Shown here piece after piece: positions 8,073 to 18,829 of a stretch of DNA of 64,000 nucleotides; the stretch's first letter is position 1; each line of letters starts with the position of its first letter. This stretch comes from Halobacillus hunanensis (lineage in GTDB: Bacteria; Bacillota; Bacilli; Bacillales; Halobacillaceae). The DNA lies in contig NZ_FVZB01000006.1 in the NCBI RefSeq assembly GCF_900166655.1, positions 1,240,001 through 1,304,000 on the forward strand, in the 5' to 3' direction. Under the pieces are notes generated by a model, which was not told the origin of the DNA, did no database searches, and saw only the letters and a program-made list of their open reading frames with translations. Position numbers and translations under genes: made by a program.

Positions 8073-9992
8073 CTAATTCAAACGCCTGAGCAGTACACTT
8101 TCACAAGGTTCAAGTGTAATCGTCAATTCATTTTGTTTCACGTGAAACATTTGGTTTTTGTTAATCAAGTGCTGCCATTTTCCTTTTCGTGCTGGCAAGG
8201 TCACTTGTCTTTCCTGACTAACATTACGATTCATTATATATAATAAATGCTCGTCGGCTGATGGATCCCCAAAATGATCAACCCCGTGTTCAATTAAACG
8301 TTCATAGCCATAGACATCTTCGTGTGGAGTGAGCGAGTTCCAACTTCCTGTTCTAAGTGATGGATGTTTCTTTCTTATGTTTCCGATCGTTTTATACCAC
8401 GAAATCAGATGTTGATCCTCCCTGCCCCACGGGTAAGGTTTACGATTATCAGGGTCTTCTCCCCCAGTTAAACCAGCTTCATCTCCATAATATAAAGAGG
8501 GGACGCCAGGGAAGGTATAGAGCCAGAGGCTTAGCGCCTGTATCTGTTTACGAACTAATTCAGCTCTCTTATTACTATCCAAATCCTCTGGCAAAAATTC
8601 GGCTAGCAGTGTTTTAATTCGCTCAACATCATGAGTGGACAACATATTCATGAGAGAATAAAAGAATTGTTTGGGATAATGCTCACTTAGAGTCAGAAGA
8701 CGACGATCAAGGTAATAAGCATCTACATCGCCTTTTATAAAACCAAGCATTACATCACGTAAAGGATAATTCATGGCAGAATCCAACACTCCGCCTAAGA
8801 AATAGTCCCTTCGTTTTCCATAGGCTGTTTTATTGGATGCATCCTCCCATACTTCACCTAATAGTACACTCGACGAATCGTACTTCTTAAGCTGACGATT
8901 GATCTGCTTAATCAAATCATCCGTCAGTTCATCTGCCACATCTAGACGCCAATGCTTCACACCGGATCGCTGCCACGTCTTTATCACACTGCTATCTTCG
9001 TGAATCAGGAAATTCCGATAGCTTTCATCCTCTTTATTTAAGGTCGGCAGCGTCCCAATTCCCCACCATGCTTTATAATGATCAGGATAATCATAAAAGG
9101 TGTACCACGAATAATAGGGAGATTTCACAGATTGATAGGCTCCAACTGTTTCATACTGATCTCTCTGGTTAAAGTATTTGCTATTACTTCCTGTATGGCT
9201 GAACACACCATCAAGCATGACTTCAATCCCCAACTCGGCTGCCTTTCTAATTAGTTGCTCGAACTCTTCCTTCGTACCTAGAAGAGGATCTATCTTGTGG
9301 TAATCACCTGTGTCATAACGATGATTGCTTTCGGCCTCAAAGACAGGATTCAAATAAATGACCGTAACTCCTAACGATTGTATATAGTCAAGTTTTTTAA
9401 TAATTCCATTTATATTCCCACCAAAAAAATCCCAACGAACCACTTCTTCTTGATCGTTTCGAATATAAAAGGGATCGTTATCCCAATGGGTATGCATTAA
9501 ACTTGACTTAGGAGCGTCCCCAATCCTTACTTTTCCCGATACATTGAATCGATCAGGGAAAATTTGGTACATTGTTGCATGTTTCCACCATGAAGGAGTC
9601 TCATAACTAGGATCGTACACTGTAATTTGCCAGGAGGGGGGAACCTCTTTATAAATTTCTCCTTCCCCGCTTTCCTCATTATTCAATCGACCATAATAAA
9701 GGACTTCCTCCTCTATTTTCACCTCAAAGAAATACCAAACGAGCTGAGGTTTCTCCGGCATCATTATACTAGCTTCAAAGGAGCTGCTCGGGTGCTTCTC
9801 ACTCACTCGATCCATTTCGATTGTTGCTTCTCGATCTAATTTATCGTAAATATAATGCAGTATCACACATGAAACAGGATGTCGGTGATTAATATCGATC
9901 GTTAACGTAACAGAGGAGCCATTTGGAGCTGCGCCAAATGGCTCCCTGTACGTAAGGTCAAAACTATTATGATAAATATCCTGAGCCTTCAC
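8073..9992 (-). CDS. GH13 alpha-glycosidase (neopullulanase/maltogenic-amylase type)
   Basis: The 639-residue cytoplasmic enzyme has no signal peptide. Residues about 1-130 form an N-terminal beta domain like CBM34. The GH13 barrel follows with MYQIFPDRF, DGVFSHTG, the nucleophile region WRLDVADEL, the acid/base GEVWED and the third carboxylate in MLSTHDVERI. Such enzymes cleave alpha-1,4 (and often alpha-1,6) bonds in maltodextrins. The gene ends the glycogen cluster, 22 bp after glgP, and probably processes limit dextrins left by the phosphorylase. The frame stays open for 28 codons after its TAG, which looks coincidental. Confidence 0.88.
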   Translation of the reverse strand: MKAQDIYHNSFDLTYREPFGAAPNGSSVTLTIDINHRHPVSCVILHYIYDKLDREATIEMDRVSEKHPSSSFEASIMMPEKPQLVWYFFEVKIEEEVLYYGRLNNEESGEGEIYKEVPPSWQITVYDPSYETPSWWKHATMYQIFPDRFNVSGKVRIGDAPKSSLMHTHWDNDPFYIRNDQEEVVRWDFFGGNINGIIKKLDYIQSLGVTVIYLNPVFEAESNHRYDTGDYHKIDPLLGTKEEFEQLIRKAAELGIEVMLDGVFSHTGSNSKYFNQRDQYETVGAYQSVKSPYYSWYTFYDYPDHYKAWWGIGTLPTLNKEDESYRNFLIHEDSSVIKTWQRSGVKHWRLDVADELTDDLIKQINRQLKKYDSSSVLLGEVWEDASNKTAYGKRRDYFLGGVLDSAMNYPLRDVMLGFIKGDVDAYYLDRRLLTLSEHYPKQFFYSLMNMLSTHDVERIKTLLAEFLPEDLDSNKRAELVRKQIQALSLWLYTFPGVPSLYYGDEAGLTGGEDPDNRKPYPWGREDQHLISWYKTIGNIRKKHPSLRTGSWNSLTPHEDVYGYERLIEHGVDHFGDPSADEHLLYIMNRNVSQERQVTLPARKGKWQHLINKNQMFHVKQNELTITLEPCESVLLRRLN

Positions 9993-10014
9993 AATAGACC
10001 CTTCCTTCCCGGTT

Positions 10015-12453
10015 TTACCTTAATATTTTCACAGGCTGTATATTCCATATTTGTGATGCATATTTTTGTATGGTAAGGTCACTGGAAAACCTCCCGGAAC
10101 AGGCAATGTTTTTTAAGCTCTTCACATTCCAGTTTCGCTTTTGATGATAATCATAACCAATTCTCTGCTGGGCAGCTATATAACTTGAAAAATCCTTGAG
10201 AACAAAATATTCATCATTGTGCATGAGCAGCGAATCATAAAGATCCTGAAATTCAGTTTCACCTTTTGAAAATGGACTATAATGAACGAGTTGATCTACT
10301 GTCCTGCGAACACGTTCATCGGTCTCATACACTCCACTGGAACAGTAACCGCCATGGTGTGCATAATGAAGTACCTCTTCGGAACTAAGGCCAAACGTAT
10401 AAATCGCGTCATCTCCAACTAATTCATGAATCTCAACATTGGCTCCATCCATTGTGCCCAGCGTCAACGCCCCGTTCATCATGAGTTTCATATTTCCGGT
10501 CCCGGATGCCTCTTTACTCGCCGTTGAAATTTGTTCACTAACATCCGTCGCCGGAATAATTTGTTCAGCCAGAGACACTGAATAATTTGGCAGAAAGACT
10601 ATTTTCATTAGCCCTTGTACGTCCGAATCATTGTTCACCACATCTGCAATCGTCGTAATGAGTTTGATTACCTTCTTAGCAAAGTGATAGCTAGGAGCTG
10701 CTTTTGCGGCAAAAATAAAGGTTCGAGGTGTCATTTCAAAGGATGGATTTGATTTCAATTCATGATAAAGGTACATAATGTGAAGGGCATTTAGCAGTTG
10801 GCGTTTATAGCCATGGAGCCGTTTGATATGAACATCAAACAGAGACTGCGGGTCGACGGTAATATCGGTAACATCCTTAATAAATGCAGCCAGCTTGTTT
10901 TTATTTTGCTGTTTAACCTTTTCTAATTGATCTAAAAAAGCTGAGTCCTCTTTCTTTGCAAGTAAATCCAATAACCGTTCGGGTTGAGCAGCCCAACGGT
11001 TTCCAATCGCTCTCGTAATATGGTCCGCCAGCGATGGATTAGCGTGCAGAAGCCAGCGGCGGTGAGTAATACCGTTTGTTTTATTATTAAAACGCTCTGG
11101 AAAAACATCATAGAACTTCTTCATTTCCCGTGTTTTTAAAATCTCCGTGTGCAGTTTGGCTACCCCATTGACACTGTGACTTCCCACGATCGCCAGGTGA
11201 GCCATCTTTACCTGACCGTCAGCAATGATTGCAAGCTGTGCAATTCGTTCAAAGTCACCCGGGCCCTGCGTCCAAAGTTTTTGGCAAAATCGCTCGTTAA
11301 TTTCTTCAATAATCATATAGAGCCTTGGAAACAGTTCGCGTACTAAGTCAATCGGCCACGTCTCCAGTGCTTCACGTAATGTAGTGTGGTTCGTATAAGA
11401 CACGGACGATTGTGTAATCTCCCACGCGTCCTCCCAAGTTAACCCTTTTTCATCAATGAGGATTCGCATTAATTCAGGAATAACGAGAACAGGATGAGTA
11501 TCATTAATATGAAGGGCAATTTTTTCGGGAAAGGAAGAAAGCGGAAGCTCTAAACGCTCAAATGAACGTAGCACACTTTGCACACCAGCTGAAACGAGGA
11601 AGTACTCCTGCTTCAATCGCAGCCTCTTACCCTCTTCATGGGAATCGTCAGGATAAAGAAAATCAGAAATCTCTTCTAGAGATCGCTTTTGAGTAAGAAA
11701 ATTACCAAATTTAGTTTGCTTCGAAGCTTGGGCCAGTGTGTCCTCATGTGTCGCCTCAGCTGACCATAAACGTAGTGTATGAACGGTCTCATTCTGATAA
11801 CCCACGACAGGCATGTCATATGGAACAGCTCTCACTTGTTCATAGTCTCTATGCTCAAAAGTCAAAAGGCCTTCAGGAGTTATACCTGCATCTACATAAC
11901 CACCAAATCGAACTTCAACAGCTTCTTCAGGACGGCGCACTTCCCAGATATACGAATCAGAAAGCCATGGATCAGGCAATTCAACTTGATAGCCATCGAT
12001 CAATTTTTGATCAAACATGCCATATTTGTAACGGATTCCATATCCATGTCCAGGCAATCCCATAGAAGCTAAGGAATCCAAAAAGCAAGCGGCTAACCTG
12101 CCGAGTCCACCGTTGCCGAGTCCTGCATCATTTTCTGCCTCTTCAAGATCCGCCAGAGAGAAGCCCAAATCCGTCAGACCTTCTCTTACTAGTGACAGCA
12201 CCTGTAAATTCAACAAATTATTGCTTAACAGACGTCCCATTAAAAATTCCATCGAAAAATAATACACTTGCTTAGGCTGTTCTTTTTCATATTGCTGCTT
12301 CGTCTGCAGCCAATACTTATTGATATGATCTTTAACTAACGCACCAAGGGATCGATACGCATCTTGTTCTGTCGCTGTTTCTACTTCTTTTCCGATTGTA
12401 GTTCTCAGCTTTTCAGAAAAGGCCTGTATGAACTCCTCTTTGCTGTTAAACAT
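10015..12453 (-). CDS. glgP: Glycogen/maltodextrin phosphorylase
   Basis: The 812-residue product releases glucose-1-phosphate from the non-reducing ends of glycogen. Family motifs are complete: YFSMEFLMGR near the N terminus, ENDAGLGNGGLGRLAACFLDS, HINDTHP, and the PLP-lysine motif EASGTGNMKLMMNGALTLGT near the C terminus. The ATG follows GGAGG. It is 18 bp downstream of glgA, so both lie in the glg operon. Length agrees with bacterial GlgP. Confidence 0.96.
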   Translation of the reverse strand: MFNSKEEFIQAFSEKLRTTIGKEVETATEQDAYRSLGALVKDHINKYWLQTKQQYEKEQPKQVYYFSMEFLMGRLLSNNLLNLQVLSLVREGLTDLGFSLADLEEAENDAGLGNGGLGRLAACFLDSLASMGLPGHGYGIRYKYGMFDQKLIDGYQVELPDPWLSDSYIWEVRRPEEAVEVRFGGYVDAGITPEGLLTFEHRDYEQVRAVPYDMPVVGYQNETVHTLRLWSAEATHEDTLAQASKQTKFGNFLTQKRSLEEISDFLYPDDSHEEGKRLRLKQEYFLVSAGVQSVLRSFERLELPLSSFPEKIALHINDTHPVLVIPELMRILIDEKGLTWEDAWEITQSSVSYTNHTTLREALETWPIDLVRELFPRLYMIIEEINERFCQKLWTQGPGDFERIAQLAIIADGQVKMAHLAIVGSHSVNGVAKLHTEILKTREMKKFYDVFPERFNNKTNGITHRRWLLHANPSLADHITRAIGNRWAAQPERLLDLLAKKEDSAFLDQLEKVKQQNKNKLAAFIKDVTDITVDPQSLFDVHIKRLHGYKRQLLNALHIMYLYHELKSNPSFEMTPRTFIFAAKAAPSYHFAKKVIKLITTIADVVNNDSDVQGLMKIVFLPNYSVSLAEQIIPATDVSEQISTASKEASGTGNMKLMMNGALTLGTMDGANVEIHELVGDDAIYTFGLSSEEVLHYAHHGGYCSSGVYETDERVRRTVDQLVHYSPFSKGETEFQDLYDSLLMHNDEYFVLKDFSSYIAAQQRIGYDYHQKRNWNVKSLKNIACSGRFSSDLTIQKYASQIWNIQPVKILR

Positions 12454-12471
12454 ATCGCTTCCTCCATTCGT

Positions 12472-13908
12472 TCACTGCTTTTGAAACGTCGATTGATATA
12501 CCTCACTATACCGACGCGCGGAATATTTCCACGGGAATTGAGTTTTCACCATATTTTTTACAAGCTTCTTCCACACATCTTCTCTGTGGTAAAGCTCAAG
12601 TGCACGGCGGATCGTAAACAACATATCGTGCGCATTATAATTGGTGAAGGTGAATCCATTTCCCTCTTCTGTGTTTTCATTAAACGGCTTGACGGTGTCC
12701 ATGAGCCCGCCTGTTTCCCTGACAATAGGTGCAGCTAAATAACGCAATGCGATCAACTGGCCAATTCCGCACGGCTCAAAACGGGAAGGCATGAGGAACA
12801 TATCACTCGCTGCATACACCTGCCTGGATAGCGATTCACTAAACATAATATTCGCAGATACCTTCTCTGGATACTTTACCTGGGCCCATTCAAACATTTT
12901 CTCGTAATCGTATTCACCTGTACCCAGAAGTACCAACTGAATATCCTCGTGATATAAAAGCTCGTCCATAACTCTGGCAACAAGGTCAAATCCCTTTTGC
13001 TCAACAAGCCTGGAAACAATCCCAATCATAGGAACATCTCCACGCACAGGCAGCTGCAGCTTTTCCTGTAACCACATTTTATTTTGAACCTTTTTCGCTA
13101 AAGAACTGCGAAATGGGAATGCCAGAGATTCATCACTTAGCGGATTGTAATCTTTTGTATTAATTCCATTTACAATCCCAGCTAACCGTTCCGATTGTTT
13201 TCTAAGTACTCCGTCTAAGTTTTCCCCATAATAAGGGGTTTGAATCTCTTTTGCATAAGTTTCACTTACTGTTGTGATCGCATCCGCATAATTTAAGGCG
13301 CCCTTCATAAAATTAATATCTCCGAAAAACTCTAACCGATCCTCTGTCATCATCTGTTCGTCCAAATCCATCAGGTCGTGCAGGACTGAATCGGCAAAGA
13401 CCCCCTGATACTTCAAATTATGAATCGTAAACAATGTTTTCATACCGTTTAATCCCTCATCATCTTGATAGTGAGTATGTAGAAACACAGGGATCAAGCC
13501 TGTCTGCCAATCGTGACAATGCAGAATCTCAGGAATCCAGTCAAGTGATCGTACCATCTCAAGCACTGCTTTATTAAAAAATACAAATCGTTCCGCTTCA
13601 TCCTCATATCCATATAAATTGGAGCGTTTAAAATAATACTCATTATCGATAAAGTACACAGAAATTCCGTCATACTCCAAATACTCCACTCCCGCATACT
13701 GATTCCTCCAGCCAATTTGTACATTCAGTTTATGTAACAATGTCAGCCGCTCTTTCCACTCATCAGCCATATCTTCATACTTAGGCAGCACAACTCGAAC
13801 TTGATGCCCCTGTTCCTCAAGCGCTTGAGGCAAGGACCCAAGCACATCTGCCAGACCACCCGTTTTAATAAAAGGTGTACACTCTGATCCAACCATCAAC
13901 ACGTTCAT
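12472..13908 (-). CDS. glgA: Glycogen synthase (ADP-glucose starch/glycogen glucosyltransferase)
   Basis: The 478-residue GT5 enzyme extends alpha-1,4-glucan chains from ADP-glucose. The N-terminal ADP-glucose-binding motif FIKTGGLADVLGSLPQAL and the C-terminal acceptor motif MPSRFEPCGIGQL are intact. It is preceded by an intrinsic-terminator-like hairpin that separates it from glgD, suggesting reduced readthrough. Downstream glgP follows closely. Confidence 0.96.
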   Translation of the reverse strand: MNVLMVGSECTPFIKTGGLADVLGSLPQALEEQGHQVRVVLPKYEDMADEWKERLTLLHKLNVQIGWRNQYAGVEYLEYDGISVYFIDNEYYFKRSNLYGYEDEAERFVFFNKAVLEMVRSLDWIPEILHCHDWQTGLIPVFLHTHYQDDEGLNGMKTLFTIHNLKYQGVFADSVLHDLMDLDEQMMTEDRLEFFGDINFMKGALNYADAITTVSETYAKEIQTPYYGENLDGVLRKQSERLAGIVNGINTKDYNPLSDESLAFPFRSSLAKKVQNKMWLQEKLQLPVRGDVPMIGIVSRLVEQKGFDLVARVMDELLYHEDIQLVLLGTGEYDYEKMFEWAQVKYPEKVSANIMFSESLSRQVYAASDMFLMPSRFEPCGIGQLIALRYLAAPIVRETGGLMDTVKPFNENTEEGNGFTFTNYNAHDMLFTIRRALELYHREDVWKKLVKNMVKTQFPWKYSARRYSEVYQSTFQKQ

Positions 13909-13942
13909 CTAGATCCACTCCTCGGTTTTCATTATGATGTAA

Positions 13943-13981
13943 AAGGGAACTGCCAGAATAGTAGCTTCAGACAGTTCCCTT
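13943..13981 (-). terminator. Intra-operon terminator-like hairpin between glgD and glgA
   Basis: AAGGGAACTG and CAGTTCCCTT form a perfect 10-bp stem with a 19-nt loop; on the minus strand the stem is followed by TTTTAC. It sits in the middle of the glg operon and may set the ratio of upstream to downstream products. Confidence 0.6.
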
Positions 13982-13989
13982 CTGGAAAT

Positions 13990-15096
13990 CTACATGGTTT
14001 TACGTTTCGCTAACACAAAGGGTTTTTCTGGTGCACCAATTAACGTACGTCCTTGCGATATTTTGCAATCTTTATCTAAAATGACATTTTCAAGTACTGC
14101 TCCACTGCCAATTTCACAGCGCTGCATGATGATCGAATTTTTCACAACAGCCCCTTCTTCTATCTTGACTCCACGAAATAGAATACTGTCTTCTACCTCG
14201 CCATCCACTATACATCCATTCGCCACAAGTGTATTCGTGACGTTTGATTGCGGGGAATACTTCGATGGTGCTTCGTTTTTTACTTTTGTAAAAATAGGAG
14301 AATCTTCCTTAAATAGTTCATTATGCCGCGCTTCATTAAGCAAGTTCGCACTATGGCGGTAATAACTTTCTACTGAATTAATCAAAGCATGAACCCCTTT
14401 ATACTCATAGGCGTGAATGTGAATATCCGGAAGCTTACCTTTGATTCCATCCAAGAAAAAGTGTGAGCTTCCGTGGGCAATCCCCTCTTCAATCAATTCG
14501 TGCAGAAAGTTTTTATCAATGACATACATATCCATATAAACATTTGTACTCTGTTTGTCATTATGAATCGCTGTAACCCTTTGGTTCTCATCAAAGCTGA
14601 GTTTATGAGCCAGATTATGTTCTGGATATAACTCTTCTACATTTTTATAAATAACCGTAACTTCTGCGTTCGATTCCTTGTGCGCTTCAAGAACGTCCTG
14701 ATAGTTAATATTACAAATGTTTTGCGAGCCAGACACAAGAATATAGTCGGCATACGTACGATGAATAAAGTCAATGTTGTTATGAAAGTGCTGAAGGTCA
14801 CCCCGGGAAATATCAGTCGGGTCGTTCCAATCAGGGGGTAAAATAAACAATCCGCCGCGCTTCCGATCTAATTCCCATGCCTTCCCCTGCTCTAGATGGT
14901 CCATTAGAGAACGATATTTGCGACGCGTGAATACGGCTACCGATTCAATCCTTGAATTCGTCATATTCGAAATGGCAAAGTCAATCATTCGATAACGCCC
15001 CGCAAAGGGAACTGCTGCTCCACACCTGAAATAAGTGAGTTCATCCAGTACATCTTGTTCATGATCTAAGTTTATAATGCCGGCCATACGATCCAT
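13990..15096 (-). CDS. glgD: Glucose-1-phosphate adenylyltransferase subunit GlgD
   Basis: The 368-residue protein is the non-catalytic or regulatory partner of GlgC. It has the nucleotidyltransferase fold with FAGRYRMIDFAISNMTNS and a C-terminal left-handed beta-helix (EDSILFRGVKIEEGAVVKNS), but lacks the GGxGTRL nucleotide loop of GlgC. The ATG at 15096 is chosen because AAGGAGGAG precedes it; upstream in-frame codons fall within the end of glgC. It lies 13 bp after glgC. Confidence 0.9.
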   Translation of the reverse strand: MDRMAGIINLDHEQDVLDELTYFRCGAAVPFAGRYRMIDFAISNMTNSRIESVAVFTRRKYRSLMDHLEQGKAWELDRKRGGLFILPPDWNDPTDISRGDLQHFHNNIDFIHRTYADYILVSGSQNICNINYQDVLEAHKESNAEVTVIYKNVEELYPEHNLAHKLSFDENQRVTAIHNDKQSTNVYMDMYVIDKNFLHELIEEGIAHGSSHFFLDGIKGKLPDIHIHAYEYKGVHALINSVESYYRHSANLLNEARHNELFKEDSPIFTKVKNEAPSKYSPQSNVTNTLVANGCIVDGEVEDSILFRGVKIEEGAVVKNSIIMQRCEIGSGAVLENVILDKDCKISQGRTLIGAPEKPFVLAKRKTM

Positions 15097-15109
15097 GAGA
15101 TTCTCCTCC

Positions 15110-16270
15110 TTAATGATTGGCTGCATAACTGGTTGCCATGACACTCCCTTCATCTGCAATTAATGTGATATCACTCTCAGGGGATGGGTTGCCGATTACA
15201 GCATTATCCTCAATCACACTACCTTCTGCAATAATAGACCGATAGATTCTAACATTTTTACCTATTTTCACATTAGGCATTATCACTGAATCTTTCACAA
15301 TCGATCCTTCATTCACATGCACTCCGTAAAATATGATCGACATGTCCACCTGGCCGTAAATACGACACCCTTCATTGATAAGAGCTCCGCGTACAGAAGC
15401 TGCAGGAGAAATATACTGGGCAGGCTGGTTTGGATTCTTTGAGTAGATTCTCCACGTTTGGTCATTCAAATTGAGCTCAGGTTCTGCTTTTAAAAGGTCC
15501 ATATTGGCCTGCCACAGGCTTTCGACTGTACCGACGTCTTTCCAATAGCCTTCAAAGGTGTAGGCCATTAGCTTCTTCTGATCAGCAAGCAAGGCAGGGA
15601 TAATATCCTTTCCAAAATCATGAGAAGAATGACCTTTCTGTTCATCATCGATTAGATACCTTTTCAAAACGTCCCAGCGAAAAATGTACACTCCCATGGA
15701 AGCAAGGTTGCTCATTGGATATTCTGGCTTCTCATCAAATTCTGTAATCCGTCCCTGGCCATCTGTGTTCATAATGCCGAAGCGGCTGGCTTCGTTCCAG
15801 GGTACTTCAATAACAGAGATGGTCGCATCTGCTCCACTGCCACGGTGGTAATCTAGCATTTCTCCATAATCCATTTTATAAATATGATCTCCGGACAGGA
15901 TCAGGACGTGTTCAGGTTCATATTGGTTTAAAAAATCGATATTTCGATAGATGGCGTTGGCTGTTCCTGTGTACCAGCCGCCTCCCTCTGACTGCATATA
16001 GGGAGGGAGAACCGACACCCCGCCGAATTTACGGTCTAAATCCCAGGAAGAGCCAATGCCAATATAATTATTTAATATCAGCGGTTCATACTGTGTCAGA
16101 ACCCCAACGGTATCGATTCCAGAATTGGTACAGTTGCTTAACGGAAAATCGATAATTCGATACTTTCCGCCGAAATAAACGGCAGGTTTAGCGATCTTCT
16201 TAGTGAGTGATTTTAACCTCGTACCTTGACCACCAGCTAGCAGCATAGCGACGCATTCTTTACCTTTCAT
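15110..16270 (-). CDS. glgC: Glucose-1-phosphate adenylyltransferase, catalytic subunit
   Basis: The 386-residue enzyme makes ADP-glucose from ATP and glucose-1-phosphate, the committed step of glycogen synthesis. It carries [23 protein letters not shown], the [11 protein letters not shown] motif, [12 protein letters not shown] and [11 protein letters not shown]. Its start overlaps the end of glgB by 11 bp, consistent with coupled translation. Confidence 0.96.
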   Translation of the reverse strand: MKGKECVAMLLAGGQGTRLKSLTKKIAKPAVYFGGKYRIIDFPLSNCTNSGIDTVGVLTQYEPLILNNYIGIGSSWDLDRKFGGVSVLPPYMQSEGGGWYTGTANAIYRNIDFLNQYEPEHVLILSGDHIYKMDYGEMLDYHRGSGADATISVIEVPWNEASRFGIMNTDGQGRITEFDEKPEYPMSNLASMGVYIFRWDVLKRYLIDDEQKGHSSHDFGKDIIPALLADQKKLMAYTFEGYWKDVGTVESLWQANMDLLKAEPELNLNDQTWRIYSKNPNQPAQYISPAASVRGALINEGCRIYGQVDMSIIFYGVHVNEGSIVKDSVIMPNVKIGKNVRIYRSIIAEGSVIEDNAVIGNPSPESDITLIADEGSVMATSYAANH

Positions 16271-18179
16271 GGGACTCCTCCTTTGATTTCGATATACACT
16301 TCAGAAAACTTACCGCTAAGGGCGGAATCGTCATGTGAATATGGTGATCCTGTCCTTGCCACGACTGCTTTGTCGTTTCTAGCTTAAGGCCATTCGTTTG
16401 GCCTGATCCTCCAAAATGAATCGCATCACTAGTAAAAACCTCTTTATACATACCACTTTTAGGTACGCCGACCTTATAGTCGCGATAAACTTCCGGAGTA
16501 AAATTACAAACAACCACAAGCTGATCGTTAGGTGAGCGGCTATTGCGCACAAAAGATAAAATACTCTGCTCATTATTGTGCGGATCTATCCAGGAGAACC
16601 CCTCCTGCTCATGATCAAGCTCCCAAAGAGCAGGCATTTCCTGATACAACTGATGCAGCTGCTGCATAAAATTAAAGATTGACTTGTGGGACTCATAATC
16701 CAAAAGTTCCCAGTCCAGGTCATCCATATCCTTCCATTCGTCAAAATGTCCGAATTCACTTCCCATGAACAGGAGCTTTTTGCCTGGATGGGCATACATA
16801 TAAGCGAGAAATAATCGTAAGTTAGCAAACTTTTGCCAATAATCACCAGGCATTTTATTGAGCAGTGACTTCTTTCCATGAACAACCTCATCATGAGAGA
16901 TAGGGAGCACAAAGTTCTCAGAAAAAGCATAATAAAGCGAGAAGGTCATTAAATGATGATGATGCTTTCGGTGAATCGGATCCAATTGCATATATTGGAG
17001 CATGTCATTCATCCATCCCATATTCCACTTATAATTGAACCCAAGCCCCCCTGTGTATGTAGGTGCACTAACAAGCGGCCACGATGTAGATTCCTCCGCC
17101 ATCATCAACACATGGGGAACCTCTTCAAAGATGGCCTCGTTCATTTTTTTCAGGAAATCGACTGCTTCTAAATTCTCTCTTCCCCCGTACTCATTGACGT
17201 CCCATTCACCGCCTTCTTTTCCAAAATCCAGGTACAACATGCTCGCCACTGCATCGACTCTCAGACCATCCAGATGAAACTCTTTCAGCCAATAAATAGC
17301 GTTTGAGATGAGAAAACTCTGAACCTCATTTCTAGCAAAATCAAATGTTAATGTTCCCCATTGAGGTTTTTCTGCCTTTTTCGTATCAGCATATTCATAC
17401 AAAGCTTCACCATCGAAGCGCCTTAGTCCGTGTTGATCTTTACAAAAATGTCCAGGAACCCAATCGAGGATCACCCCAATTCCATGTTCATGACACTGAT
17501 CCACGAAATACCGGAAATCGTCCGGCGTTCCATATCTCGATGTGACAGCATAGTAGCCAGTGGCCTGGTAACCCCAGGAGCGGTCAAATGGATGCTCCGT
17601 CAAAGGTAAAAGCTCAATGTGTGTGTATCCAAGCTCTTTCACATAAGGAATCACCATCTCTGCATAATCACGATAATTGTAGTAAACTTCCGTCTCAATA
17701 TTTTTCCATGACCCTAAATGAAGTTCATAAATAGACAAGGGAGATTCATAGATATTCATCCCCTCACGCCGCTTCATCCAATGCGCGTCGTTCCAATGAT
17801 AATCATCAAGAGGATGCACAACCGAAGCTGTATGAGGACGAAGCTCACTTGCAAAGGCATAAGGGTCTGCCTTTAACTGCAAATGCCCATGAGCTGTCAA
17901 AATCTCATACTTATACAAGATGCCGCTGGCTAAGTCAGGAATAAACAAACACCATAAACCGTTATCGTTCAGTTTCTCCATGGGGTGGCGTCGGCCATCC
18001 CATTCATTAAACATTCCTACAACACTCACCTTTTCAGCATTCGGGGCCCACACTATAAAGCGGACGCCCGCTCTTCCCCCAATTGTCATTAAATGTGCAC
18101 CGAGGAGCTGATAGCTATAACGAAGATTTCCCTGATGAAACAAATAAATATCATGATCAATAGCTGTTTCGTCTATCAC
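16260..18179 (-). CDS. glgB: 1,4-alpha-glucan branching enzyme
   Basis: The 639-residue GH13 enzyme makes alpha-1,6 branches. It has an N-terminal CBM48 domain ([20 protein letters not shown]), then the barrel motifs [20 protein letters not shown] (nucleophile Asp), [10 protein letters not shown] (acid/base Glu) and [15 protein letters not shown]. It is the first gene of the glgBCDAP operon. The upstream gap of 190 bp must contain the operon promoter; I did not find a clear consensus pair. Confidence 0.96.
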   Translation of the reverse strand: MIDETAIDHDIYLFHQGNLRYSYQLLGAHLMTIGGRAGVRFIVWAPNAEKVSVVGMFNEWDGRRHPMEKLNDNGLWCLFIPDLASGILYKYEILTAHGHLQLKADPYAFASELRPHTASVVHPLDDYHWNDAHWMKRREGMNIYESPLSIYELHLGSWKNIETEVYYNYRDYAEMVIPYVKELGYTHIELLPLTEHPFDRSWGYQATGYYAVTSRYGTPDDFRYFVDQCHEHGIGVILDWVPGHFCKDQHGLRRFDGEALYEYADTKKAEKPQWGTLTFDFARNEVQSFLISNAIYWLKEFHLDGLRVDAVASMLYLDFGKEGGEWDVNEYGGRENLEAVDFLKKMNEAIFEEVPHVLMMAEESTSWPLVSAPTYTGGLGFNYKWNMGWMNDMLQYMQLDPIHRKHHHHLMTFSLYYAFSENFVLPISHDEVVHGKKSLLNKMPGDYWQKFANLRLFLAYMYAHPGKKLLFMGSEFGHFDEWKDMDDLDWELLDYESHKSIFNFMQQLHQLYQEMPALWELDHEQEGFSWIDPHNNEQSILSFVRNSRSPNDQLVVVCNFTPEVYRDYKVGVPKSGMYKEVFTSDAIHFGGSGQTNGLKLETTKQSWQGQDHHIHMTIPPLAVSFLKCISKSKEESHER

Positions 18180-18320
18180 ATCTACACTCCCCTATTCATA
18201 TGCTAGAATTTCGATAACATAACTTTTTTATGTGTACTATAAGCATAAAAGGTTCTCAGGCCTATTACAATTAAAATTTTCTGAAAACTTTGTCATCTTA
18301 TGATGGATTTTGCCAGTTAT

Positions 18321-18359
18321 AAAAAAAGTGAGGAAAAAGTCTTTGCCTTTTCCTCACTT
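18321..18359 (-). terminator. Rho-independent terminator of the YrhK gene
   Basis: AAGTGAGGAAAA and TTTTCCTCACTT form a 12-bp stem around a short loop, with a run of seven A on the plus strand that reads as U on the minus transcript. Confidence 0.8.
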
Positions 18360-18370
18360 ACACATAACCA

Positions 18371-18682
18371 TTATTGCTGTTTCTCATATTCTTTTTCATA
18401 GTGTTTCTTAAGTTGAAAGCGATGGAATAAACGAATAGTGGGGCGAATTAACATTTGCAAACTTCCTAATACAAATAGTGTCACTCCCCAGTCCTTTAAA
18501 TGTTCAAAATAAAAGAACACACTGCCGATTAAAAACCATATGCCCAACAAGAAATCATTTAGCGTGTACAAACCGTCGTAGCCCTTTTTAACGAACAGAT
18601 CGTGATCACCCATTTTGATATCTACATAATCCTGCTTGCTGTCCGTTTTGGCGTTAGCAGTTTGTTCCTTACGTGTTGGCAT
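18371..18682 (-). CDS. YrhK-domain membrane protein
   Basis: The 103-residue protein has a polar N terminus, then [22 protein letters not shown] and a second hydrophobic segment [22 protein letters not shown]. This two-helix arrangement is the YrhK domain, whose function is unknown. A Lys/Glu-rich tail ends the protein. The ATG follows GGAGCG. It is divergent from the luciferase-like gene. Confidence 0.75.
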   Translation of the reverse strand: MPTRKEQTANAKTDSKQDYVDIKMGDHDLFVKKGYDGLYTLNDFLLGIWFLIGSVFFYFEHLKDWGVTLFVLGSLQMLIRPTIRLFHRFQLKKHYEKEYEKQQ

Positions 18683-18829
18683 GGAGATCGCTCCTTTTTT
18701 AACGTCTGTGTTGTATTTTTCCTAATCCATAGCATAATAAACTTTTTAAAAGCAGGATATTTTGAGACACGAATGAACATTGGTAAGATGAAGCTGTATT
18801 TAAGTCTTGAGAAGAAGGAAGATGAGAAC

